From: Sambucus nigra | Taxonomy: Eukaryota > Streptophyta > Magnoliopsida > Dipsacales > Adoxaceae | NCBI GenBank assembly: GCA_949130495.1 | Contig: OX422218.1 | Coordinates: 44,648,651 to 44,712,650 of the forward strand | Direction of reading: 5' to 3' | Length of the DNA stretch: 64,000 nt | In this document: piece after piece, positions 13,410 to 23,187 of the stretch | Numbering within the stretch: the first letter of the stretch is position 1 | How the letters are laid out: each line of letters opens with the position of its first letter | Program-made: the position numbers and the translations under genes | Notes under the pieces: generated by a model | What the model was told of the DNA's origin: nothing | Database searches by the model: none | Seen by the model: the letters and a program-made list of their open reading frames with translations, nothing else

Positions 13410-13532
13410 GCAGGGTCTCATGTTGTTCTTGCTCCAAGAATCGTGTCCAAATGCTAGGTGGATGAGAATCGGGTAATAATGATATGATTGCCCATGACTT
13501 GTCATGATCTCTCTTAATTCATCCGTTGATAC
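13410..13532 (-). pseudogene. Unidentified exon-like block in CACTA
   Basis: Begins right after a good acceptor (TTTTTTACAG, minus strand) with VSTDELREIMTSHGQSYHYY and stays open for about 40 codons. The start faintly resembles an EF-hand helix (ELREIMTSHG), but no calcium loop follows. Downstream border is uncertain. Source gene not recognised. Confidence 0.3.
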
Positions 13533-14006
13533 CTGTAAAAAACATAATTAAGTTTACATCTGGGATTTGTTCTATTACAAAGCAGGTAAAAGATTGAGGA
13601 GCATTATGGGCATTATGGGGCTTATTGTAACTGAGGGGCATTATGGGCATTATGGGCCTTATTGTAACTGATCCTAATAGAGTTACAATAAGCAAGTATA
13701 GCAGCCCCTATCGAAGTATTAGATGTATTTGCCTAAGTCACATTTTCAGTACGTTAAAAAATCTGCTTTGGTAGCAGATATGCTTTGTCACAACAGAGCA
13801 AAACATAGCTCAAAATGTTACTACATAAATATAGGCTAACCCTATGGACAAAGCATGAGTTACTTTTTTCCTTACCAATGCACAGCTGGAGGAAGCACAT
13901 GGTACAATCCGCTCATAGAAGGACATGCTTCACTAAAAGAATTTATTAAGTTTATAAATAAATCATTACGTAGGCTAGCCATACAGTATACGAACATGTA
14001 TGGTTC

Positions 14007-14007
<1 letters not shown>

Positions 14008-14069
<62 letters not shown>

Positions 14070-14070
14070 C
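14008..14070. repeat. Compound microsatellite (GT)n(AT)n(GA)n in CACTA
   Basis: Runs of GT, then TA/AT, then GA dinucleotides in direct succession. The same three-part order recurs at 17826-17918 near the other end of the element. Confidence 0.95.
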
Positions 14071-14097
14071 AGATAGGTGGAGATGATGATAGCATAC

Positions 14098-14218
14098 CTT
14101 CAAGATAGGTGGCTGTACTAGTCCCAGTAGGTGGCTGCCGGTGCAGGTAATCAGAGGTGATGGGGGGAGGTAATGTTGGATCCATCAGTTCTCTTGCAAA
14201 ATCAAATCTCCCATGCAG
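14098..14218 (-). pseudogene. Unidentified exon-like block in CACTA (121 bp)
   Basis: On the minus strand it is bounded by TTCTCTTAG and GTATG and is open throughout, including MDPTLPPPITSDYLHRQPP. The composition is that of a real protein rather than chance sequence. I do not recognise the family. It lies between the remorin-like and CAP-G-like blocks in the same orientation. Confidence 0.4.
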
Positions 14219-14455
14219 CTAAGAGAAATATTTTTCACCAAAAATGAGGAATACATGAAATAGGTTTCACATTAAAGACTGCTATTCCTCTCATATATTT
14301 TAGCTGCAACATCACCAAAATAAAAATGACAAAAAATAAGTATTTTCTATTGGAAAAAAATGTAATGTCAAGCACACATATTAGCGTCACTGATATGACG
14401 TAAATTCTTAAAGAAAGTACATATATAGCAAAGTTGGTAGTATTAAACTTGTTAC

Positions 14456-14791
14456 CTCAATCAAATTTAGTTCAGCTTCTATGTTTGCTTTTTTGTTGTT
14501 TTCCCAACGGCAGATATGCTCTTATGAGCTTTGTTTAACAATTTCAGGTTGTTGATTCAGTATATATAGTCACCACAAAACAAAAACTAAAATATGAGGT
14601 ACAGGGGTAAAAAGCATCAAATTTGAGTAAAAAGGAATACAATAATCATCTCAAGATTGAAATTAAAACAAACATAATTGAATTCTGATAAGGCAGCTCT
14701 TACTTGTTCTCAGCTTTTGACTTCTCACTTTCTTCCCATGCTTTGATAAGTGATAACCTCTTCTCTGTTGCTATACGTTCAAGCACATTGT
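14456..14791 (-). pseudogene. Captured fragment of a remorin gene (two exons with intron)
   Basis: Exon 14704-14791 starts after TTTTCAG and reads LERIATEKRLSLIKAWEESE then KSKAEN, ending at a GTAAG donor. Exon about 14456-14529 continues with AHKSISAVGKTTKKA then NIEAELNLIE before GTAAC. This matches the conserved C-terminal domain of plant remorins (IKAWEExEKxKAENKAYKKLSAxxAWENxKKAxxEAxLKKIE). Remorins are plasma-membrane nanodomain scaffold proteins. The second exon lacks the AWEN core by a small deletion, its acceptor looks damaged, and the rest of the domain is absent. The intron between them was captured too, so the copy came from genomic DNA rather than mRNA. Confidence 0.85.
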
Positions 14792-15033
14792 CTGAAAAAT
14801 TTTAAAGGGGGATAAAATTATATCATCTTGCCATTAAGTTTCAACATAGAAAGGAAGTGAATATTGAGAAGTAATCTTCCTTACATAGATAGAACCCTAT
14901 GAGCTTTTCTCCTCTCCTAGTACCTCTGCAACAACCATAAATCAGAGGAAGAAGATATTATATGACTAATTACAAAAAATAGAAAAAACAATTCATTTCA
15001 AAACGAGATTCACAAGGATCACAAGAGCTTACA

Positions 15034-17008
15034 CAAACATGAGAAGATTGAATGAAATCATCAAGAGTAAATGGACAAAGCCCAAGAACATCAGCAAAAG
15101 TAATTAAAAATCTCCAGACGTGTATAATTAATTTAAGATTAGAAAGAATGCAACAGTTGTGAATATTATATATATAGTTCACATAGGCGAAAGAATTAAT
15201 ATGTTTTCTTCTCTAGTACATTATTTAAATAAAAGTTGAAAGAAAGATATTACAATGAACTTTTTAGACAATTCAAGTATGACAACATCATTACTTGTGC
15301 TTGGCATTACACTTAAAGAAGTTGGATTGCGGTACAAAAAATAAATTTTCTAAGGAGCTTGCTGAAACCACTAACTTTTTTCAGAAACTGAAAAAAGGAA
15401 CGTAAAATAATTTAGAGGATAAGGTGTACACTAAGAAAACAAGCAAAGAAGAAGATAAGATGCAAAGAAAACAAATAGTGATCCCTCACTGGATTCTTCC
15501 ATGGAAGTGAAAACATTTTACTAGATCGATTAAAATTCAAACGTGTATAAACAAAGAGCCAACCTTTCAGGACTTGATCAGTGATTGAATTTTGATAGTA
15601 AATAAACCAAAATATCAAGTACAAAATAGATTTAATAAGGTCACTTATCAACATTAGCTTCTCTCTTGAAATTCTCTTTTTGGTACACAGTAAGGCTTTT
15701 TAACATCACGGAAAACCCATAAATTCAAGAAAGCATAAATTATCTGGCTTTTAAATTTTAAGAAAGATTAAGCTTAAAACCATTTTGTAAGGACAAATAT
15801 GAGTTGAGAGAGGTATTAATATCACCATAAGAAGAATACCAATGTTCTCCTCAGAATCAATCCACGGTTGAATTGTAAATGGTCTTTTAAAACACACTGA
15901 CTTAGGTGGGAATTCACTGAGCATATCTAAATCAACAAAAATTTATTAGCTGCTTAGAATCTTAAACATCAGAGAGAAAGAGAATTGCAGGTAGAGTTAC
16001 AAGAAATAGATAATGGGGTACTTGAAAACTAATGTATAAATTATTGCATCTATGAAATTGATTAGTTCTCATCCATGAGAGAATGAATTGATTTAGTCAA
16101 GAACCATATCGCAAGAAAAAAAGAGACTTCAGTTCAACTTAAACTAACACGTAGGATGAGATAGTTCAAGTAGTTTGTGGAAATAACAAGCAATCACCAA
16201 CAAAAGTATTAAGTTGAAGTGTTCACTTTGGTTACTTTTGACAAATGAAAAACAAGTTGAAGTTTAGATACTACTAATAATTTGGAGTCATACAAAATAT
16301 GGATGTGGAAATCAGCTTAGAGAAGATAAATTAAATAACATGCAAGGTAAGTTAAATACAACCACCTCTAAATAAGTCCAGACTTTGTAAAGTTTCGCTG
16401 TCTATAAACAACATTGAGGGCAACCCCCTATTTGAGGCTTCTAAGTCCATGAGTTCTAATAGTTTTATCATCAATAAGTTCCATTGATTCTTTAGCAATT
16501 CTTCTAGCAGTAGCCCTGTCATTAGCTGCTTTATCCCTTGCAACATCCTTATCTATGTGCATTTCTTCTTTTAGTCTCCATTTCTCAGCCTGAGAAGAAA
16601 AAGGTGATATATTTGGTTATATTTAAATTCCAAGACAAAAAATTTAGTTTACAATAATAAGCTAACAGACTTACTCTAATAGATTCTTTCTGTAAAAAAT
16701 TCTCCTTTCGGTCCATTTCATGCCTCTGTTCTTTTTGATATCTCTCCTCCTCGCGCTATTTTTCATGCAACAACCTTCCTTCTTCTTTCCTTCTTTCATA
16801 GTCATGCCTCTCCATTTCTTTCCGCACTTGTTCTTCTCTCTTAAAATACAAAATTAACAAAAATCAGTTTACAACTAATATTCTCCACATCTAAAGCTAT
16901 AAAAAAATAAAGAGCAAAACCTTTTGCCTCAAAATATCTTTCTTTTCAAGCTCTTTTCGAATTCTTTTCTCATGGGCTTCGAATTGCTTTGCAATTCTAG
17001 CCTCTTCA
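15034..17008 (-). pseudogene. Captured fragment of an RLT-type homeobox-DDT chromatin gene (five exons)
   Basis: Minus-strand exons: about 17008-16921 (EARIAKQFEAHEKRIRKELE), 16839-16675 (EEQVRKEMERHDYERRKEE), 16589-16366 (ATARRIAKESMEL, then after a frameshift GLPSMLFIDSETLQSL), 15926-15826 (FPPKSV, then RPFTIQPWIDSEENIG) and 15119-15034 (VWRFLITFADVLGL, PFTLDDF). Together they match the charged linker and DDT domain of plant RLT1/RLT2 (RINGLET) proteins, partners of ISWI remodellers. Introns with GT-AG borders are kept. Damage: a CAG-to-TAG-type stop in the second exon, one frameshift in the third, a lost acceptor AG before the DDT exon. No homeodomain is seen. Clearly a captured genomic piece, not a working gene. 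Confidence 0.87.
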
Positions 17009-17785
17009 GTATAAAAGAGGCCAATGAACACATAAGAATCCTGCACTTACCTAAATACTCATGCTCCTTCCCTATAAAAGCATTATATAGAGAATACTAA
17101 AAAAACAAAATTAGATAACTGTAAATATTGAATGACTTTATTTTCAACATCGTAACTTACCTAAATACTTTATTTAAAGATCACTTATTCAGAGTCCTAC
17201 AGTGAAGGGAAGATAGGCGAAGTTATATTTTGAGACATCATTCTGACTACACATATCTTCTATGGTAGCACCCAATCAATTGGTCACCACATCCTTTAAA
17301 CTCAACTTTATCTATTATATCATGCTCATTAATTTTCATAAAAATTACAAAGAACTATATGAGTAATATTTATCCATATGCAATTTCTTTGATATTAATG
17401 GACAGTGTGGGCCTAAATCACTACTATAGTATAACAATAATAGGCATAGACACCAACCCACAAAAAAATCATATTTATAATGGAACATGGCTTCACAACA
17501 GAAAAACAACATATAAGTGTTATATTTCAGTGACTAGATACATTCATGGATATTCTCTCAAAAATAAATAATGAAAACTACTGAACAATACCTCCTAAGT
17601 TGTGTGTGTTGTCTTCAAATTGGTGGCGGTTTTAATAGTGAACCTGCAAGTTCATACATTAAATTTTAATAAATTCCTAAAATTCCTAAATATATATCAA
17701 TAAATGAGAAGAAAAGCTAACATAAAGGTTAAAATATTCATATAAATAACTACATGTCAGGTCGGAAGTTAGAATAGGAAAAAAC

Positions 17786-17825
17786 CCTAGGTTGAACAGG
17801 TATATAGGCAAAACATGTATATATG

Positions 17826-17877
<52 letters not shown>

Positions 17878-17886
17878 CACACATAT

Positions 17887-17917
<31 letters not shown>

Positions 17918-18080
17918 AAACGTACCGAGTTCTTCCAAAGCCTAGGTTGAACAGGCCGCGATGCGATGCGATACGATTTGCAGGTCTAAACCCTAGGTCG
18001 CAAAAGGTATGAACCCTAGGTCGCGACTATTGTTTGGGATTTGTAGGTTTTGGAGAGATGAACCCTAGGTCGCGACTTGG
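17786..18080. repeat. Microsatellite and short direct repeats near the right end of CACTA
   Basis: (GT)n at 17828-17861, (AT)n, then (GA)n at 17891-17918. A 15-bp direct repeat CCTAGGTTGAACAGG occurs at about 17786 and 17941, and the motif ACCCTAGGTCGC occurs three times between about 17990 and 18073. Confidence 0.85.
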
Positions 18081-19376
18081 AGATGTTAGCATGTCTTAAG
18101 TTTGGAGGAGAGTCGGGGAATATTATTTGGGATGGGATAAATTAACCTATTTTTTTAAGAAAAATAATTACTGTTAAGTTACTAAACTAATATTAGTAAC
18201 ACTTATATGAGATTAGTAACGCTAATTGACAGTAAGAAATAGTAATGTTATAATACTGTTAGTAATATAAAAAATAGTATGTAACTAAAAGAGCGTTTTG
18301 GTGTAGTGTCTCTTCATCCCGCTCTACCAGTACTGTCGTCTCATGTCTTGGTACATCTTATCCCCTCCAGGGTGTACGACGAACCATGAGCCGTTCAACT
18401 CTATCATTACCTCGTGCTGTAAGTCTTCCCCTTCCGAAATGACTAGTCTCCCATTGAAGCGTAATCCCCCGTCTGAACTAACGATATAGGACTCGGCTCC
18501 CTCTGCTAGTAATCGAACTATCTGCTCCTGACAGAACGAGTCATTTGCCTGGGCCTTTATCACTCTCGTAACAATCTGAGGAGTAATAGTCATCACAGAC
18601 ATGAATGATCGGGCCACTGCATCCTGGTGTCCCAACTCCTTCCACTTAGCTTTCCACACCTCGGTCACCTCATCTACTGGCCTATGGCTCAACGCGTCTG
18701 CTACCACGTTAGCCTTCCCTGGGTGATATTGGATATCAAATTGATAATCCTTCACAAACTCAAGCCACCGACGTTGACGCATATTCAGCTCCTTCTGCGT
18801 GAAGAGGTATTATAGAGACTTGTGGTCTGTGAACAACCGAAATTTTTCCCCCAATAGATAGTGTCTCCAAATTCGAAGAACGAATACGACTGCCGCTAAC
18901 TCCAAGTCGTGGGTGGGGTAATTCTTCTCGTGAGGATTAAGCTTACGGGAAGCATAAGCTATGGCCTGACTCTCCTGTTGTAGTACACCACCAAGTCCTT
19001 GTAAGGATGCATCGGTGTAGACTAGATACTCAACTCTCGGTCTGGGCAATGCTAACACAGGCACTGAGTTCAAATTGTCCTTCAACTCATCGAATGCCAA
19101 CTAACAGGCATCGCTCCAGATGAATGGCACACCTTTGCGAGTCAGATGTGTCAAAGGACTCGCTATCTTTGAGAAACCCCGAATAAACCTTCAATAATAT
19201 CCTGTTAGGCTCAAGAAACTATGGATCTCAGTCGGTGTCGTGGGCTGTCCCCACTCCCTCACCGTGGATACCTTCCCCAGATCAACAGATATCCCCCAGT
19301 CTGAAATGATATGCCCCAAAAACTGAACCTCCTTCAGCCAAAACCCACATTTTTCGTACTTTGCATAAAGCTCTTT

Positions 19377-20171
19377 CTAACGTAGCGTCTGTAAAACCTG
19401 TCTCAAATGTTCAGCGTGCTCCTCTTCTATCTGGGAGTAAACCAGAATGTCATCAATAAAGACAATGACGAACTGGTCTAGGAACTCTCTGAATACCCTA
19501 TTCATTAAGTCCATAAACACGGCCGGAGCGTTGGTCAAGCCAAAAGGCATAACCCGAAACTCGTAGGAACCATATCTCTTCAGGAAGGCAGTCTTCGAGA
19601 CGTCCGGTTCCCTGATACGCAACTGATGGTATCCCGATCGCAAGTCAATCTTTGAGAAGAAGGAAGCTCCTCTCAGCTGGTCGAATAAGTCATCGATTCG
19701 GGGAAACAGATACTTATTCCGTATCGTTACTTTATTCAATTCTCGGTAATCTACACACAACCTCAACGATCCATCCATCTTCTTTACAAACAACAGAGGG
19801 GCACCTCATGGCTAAGTACTCCTTTGGATAAATCCCTGACCCAACAACTGCTCTATGTGATCCCTTAGCTCTCTCATCTCCGCTGGAGACATACAGTAAG
19901 GTGCACGGGCAATTGGCCGAGTGCCCGACGTCAAATCGATAACAAAATCTATCTCTCTACTAGGAGGTAATCCAAGTATATCCTGAAATACGTCAGCAAA
20001 CTCCCTAACGACTGGAATCAAATCGAGTGGTATCACCAATTCCTTAGAGGTCTCCTCCTTTATATAGTACAAGTGAGTGGACGATCCTCCCTTGAGGCGT
20101 GGCATCGCCACTAAAAACATCTCCTGCCCGAGAATGGCAAAAATGATACTCCTACTGAAACAATCAATCAT
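19377..20171 (-). pseudogene. Reverse transcriptase region of the chromovirus
   Basis: The N-terminal part (EFADVFQDILGLPPSREIDF) leads into the polymerase fingers and palm. [23 protein letters not shown] and FIDDIL are the conserved gypsy blocks; FIDD holds the catalytic aspartates. Stops at 19812 (TAG) and 19806 (TGA) fall just before the GAP motif, where relatives read SPWGAP; the TGA fits a changed Trp codon. A TAG at 19377 ends the palm region. Confidence 0.92.
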
Positions 20172-20174
20172 GGC

Positions 20175-20531
20175 TCAGTACGCAACCAGCCAATCCATAC
20201 CAACAATCGCATCGTACTCAGTCATCTCTAATATTAACATATCAACAGGTAAAGTAAATCTCCCGATCTCTATACCCACACCTCTACAAATAAGGGAAAT
20301 CATGGAACCCCTACTCAACGGTGAATCTACGCAAGTAATCGTGCTCTCTGCAGTGTCTAACAACCCCAAAATGCATGCAAATCTCGTGGCAATGAAACAG
20401 TGTGTGGCCCCCGTATCAAATAAAATACACCCCATAGTCCCCCGAATAGAGAACATACCCTCAATGGCAGGTGGATCTTGTGGGACTGTGGCATGATGGA
20501 GTTGGTAAACTTTCCCGTACTGAAGCTGTCC
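20175..20531 (-). pseudogene. Aspartic protease region of the chromovirus
   Basis: Contains the active-site motif LFDTGATHCF and, further on, YDAIVGMDWL, both typical of Ty3/gypsy proteases that cut Gag-Pol. Ends in TGA at 20175-20177, directly followed by open frame that leads into reverse transcriptase. Confidence 0.9.
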
Positions 20532-20993
20532 CTACTGGACTGGGACTGTTGGGATGGGTGGCAAGGCCGGCATCTGTGGTGGTGCTGGGAGGGCGGCGGG
20601 AAACATAGGTTTATGGGGATCATGTCGAGCACCCTGCTGCTGCTACTGCTGTGGGGCCCTTCTCCTATCAGGACACTCCTGGCGCTTGTGGCCAATCTTG
20701 CCACAAATGAAACATTTCCCCGAAAAGTTTCCCCCTCTCTGACCCTGCTGTCCACGGCCCTGGTGGCCGTTGACATTCCTCCCCTGGCCGTGCTGGCCCT
20801 GATGAAACTGTTGTTGTTGGCCATGTTGGCTGTGCTGTCCCTGCTGGCCCTGACGAAAACCTTCCTGACTATTCCTGAAACCCCCAGATCTGAACCTCTT
20901 AAAATCCCCCTGCTCGGAACCCGGATCTCCTTGCCTATGCTGACCCTGAGTAGATTGTGCCCCGCTGGCACCATTTCCCCCTGTCCTGCCCTG

Positions 20994-21758
20994 CTAGCTG
21001 GACTCTTCTGATTGCTTACTCTCTAACATGTGGAAGCGGTGGACCTGGCAGTGAAGTAGTGCTACGTTAACCACATCAGAATAAGTGGCCAATGAGAGAT
21101 TACCCAACAAGTGATGACGGATCCTCCAAGTCAACCCATCCATGAACTTCTGAATCTTTTTCTCCTCGGTTGGAATCTCATCGGGAACAATGTTCAAAAG
21201 ATTAGTGAATTTGACCTCATACTCGGCCACGGTCCTCCCCTCCTACTTGAGGTTCATTAACTTCCTCCTCATTTCGGTGTGAACAGCTGATGGAAAATAC
21301 TTGCGGTCGAACAGCACCCAAAACTCCTGAATAGAAAGAACGTCTCTCTCCTCCGTGGTGGTAATGACCTCCCACCACTGCAACGCTGATCCTACTAGCT
21401 TAAAAGGTTCCAGTATCTGCTTCTGAACATTCGTGCACTCGTATATCCTTAAGTGCCTTTGAATGCCCTTCTTCCACTGACTGGACACAATAATGTCGGA
21501 GCTACCTGCAAACTCCGGAGGGTGTGCTTTCTGAAAAGCATCACGAACACGTTCCCAAGCAGACGGGAATGCATGGTCCTGAACTGGCGCTACTACCGGC
21601 GCCTGAGGTGGTGTCTGCTGCACAACTGCTAGGGTGGCATTTATCGCTTGGGCTATAATAGCTGCAACCTTTACGGCATTCAAGGAGCCCTGAAGTGGTG
21701 CAGGCTGTGGCTCGAGCTGAGCATCCCTGGGAACTCGCTGTGCACGTCGTGGAGACAT
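20994..21758 (-). pseudogene. Gag region of the chromovirus (capsid-like domain)
   Basis: Starts MSPRRAQRVPRDAQ after an upstream non-coding leader. The central part (FQKAHPPEFAGSS to the GSALQWWE segment) is the retrotransposon gag fold that builds the virus-like particle. The stop at 21243-21245 falls where relatives usually have Gln (LKQG), consistent with CAG changed to TAG. The frame reopens at once with TVAEYEVKFTNL. A second TAG at 20994 precedes a Gln/Gly-rich linker and the zinc knuckle. Confidence 0.9.
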
Positions 21759-21927
21759 CTGAAATGAGAGTAAAGTCTTATAAGTTCGCAGTTATTATCT
21801 CGAAATAGCAGAAGAGCGAAACATACACAAAACAATACAACAATCCTAAAATATAGGGCTCTACATCAAAGAAAGCTCGGCGGAAACATAACAAGCCATG
21901 CAGTTCCTAAGGACACTAGAACCTGAT

Positions 21928-21939
21928 GCTCTGATACCA
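21928..21939 (-). other. Primer binding site of the chromovirus
   Basis: Minus strand reads TGGTATCAGAGC two bases inside the 5' LTR, the usual plant sequence complementary to the 3' end of initiator methionine tRNA. Confidence 0.92.
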
Positions 21940-23187
21940 CCTGTGACACCCCGACTAATTAAATACAGCGTAGCTACTCCTTTATTCCAATTAATACAAA
22001 ATGTCAAGTTGGTTCAGTTCATAGCATCACTGTCGAAAAAACATTTTAACAATTACTAGCCACCTAATATTTAAAAAGTGAGTTATAAATTTTAATTAAA
22101 TCTGATTTATATACAACTAAAGTAAATTAAGAAATACTGATACCACAACCACATCACAGTCGCAATAAGATAACAATGTAATAAACTAAATCTGGAGGGA
22201 TATGCCTCACAACAATCCAAATACTGAAATAAACAAAATACAAAGCTTGAACCATTAATTAATTACAACCCAAAATCTGAAATAGAACTGAATAAGTAAG
22301 ATGTCTCTAAAAGAAAAGGGGGCGACATGCCCTACAGATGAGAAAATCTGAAGTAGAGTCAAGATAGAAAGTGGAGGCGTCTACTATCGAGGTCCTGCAA
22401 CTTCCACAGCGGCTGCAGCATGTCATTGGAATGGAACTCCTATGCTTGGTGTCCTTGTGGCTGGGCATCTAAAAAGGTTTTACAATAAAAATAGATTTGA
22501 AAGCAAACGAGTCAGAGCCCGATTGTGAAAACAGTTTAAAATACAGCAAGTGTTTAATATTATTAAACAGTGAATATAAAATACATGATAGTGCGTGCAC
22601 TCACATGAGTTCCTCACCTCTTAACTAATTGTGCACACCTACCGTACCCGTACCCGTTCTAGTTATTCCCATATCTAACTAGTCCAATAAACAATCTAAC
22701 CTTACTGTACGATTTCCAATTCAATTCCCGACATCTTAATTTAAACAGAGTGTTTTGCTTTGCTTCTTAGTTCTCAAAATTAGTAATACTAATCACTAGG
22801 GATTTTCCAATGTTAACTCTACAAAAGGTTGCTATTATTCACACTTACATTTATACTCTACAAAGGTTGCTATTATTCACACTTACACTTATACATGACA
22901 GTTCATTTCAATTAATAGTATATTTTCCTCATCATAAATATACAATACTGGCACCCCGAGGCTAAGCTGCGATGCACACATACGCTGCTATCAAATCTCG
23001 GTACATCACGTACATAAGGACCGCGTATTCCGAGTTTCTCAGGAATCGTTACGACAAGTAACAAACACACATAATGGAGGCGAACATAGTTCACATCACA
23101 TGGGTCACGCACATACCTACGCTCCCATGATCAGCAGATTTATTAACTTCTCAATAAGTCCTTCTCTGATCTATGTCCTCGAGGTAC

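Larger units (their letters stand above)
11592..18308 (-). mobile_element. CACTA (En/Spm-type) transposon carrying host gene fragments (Pack-CACTA)
   Basis: Ends are CACTACACCAAAAC at 11592 and its inverse GTTTTGGTGTAGTG ending at 18308, the hallmark of CACTA transposons. The 3-bp target duplication TCT (11589-11591 and 18309-18311) is exact. Removing the element plus one TCT restores the integrase frame, since 6720 bp is divisible by three. The left end has 47-bp subterminal repeats. I find no TNP2-type transposase. Instead the minus strand carries exon-like blocks from several host genes, listed separately, so it is a non-autonomous, gene-capturing element. Confidence 0.95.
18324..21758 (-). 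pseudogene. Chromovirus gag-pol frame (gag, protease, RT, RNase H, start of integrase) with 12 in-frame stops
   Basis: One continuous minus-strand frame without any frameshift over 3.4 kb. Gag starts at ATG 21756-21758. A zinc knuckle CFICGKIGHKRQEC marks its end (about 20700). Protease has DTGATHCF (about 20420). Reverse transcriptase shows [22 protein letters not shown] and the catalytic FIDDIL. RNase H shows [11 protein letters not shown] and LFTDHKS. Integrase starts with its HHCC domain (VHPGG, QYW). Stops (left base): TAG 21243, 20994, 20643, 20532, 19812, 19377, 19101, 18324; TGA 20175, 19806, 19191; TAA 18810. The frame runs on across the CACTA into 11621. Function lost; residues at active sites otherwise look intact. 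Confidence 0.94.

Noticed and set aside
20478..21011. Open frame of 177 codons on the + strand
   Set aside because: Antisense shadow of the Gln/Gly-rich gag linker; Leu-rich composition follows from CAG/CTG complementarity.
18324..21758. Stop-codon reassignment or programmed readthrough in gag-pol
   Set aside because: Twelve stops of all three kinds, several at Gln and Trp positions, and a real frameshift later in integrase fit decay of a silenced copy.
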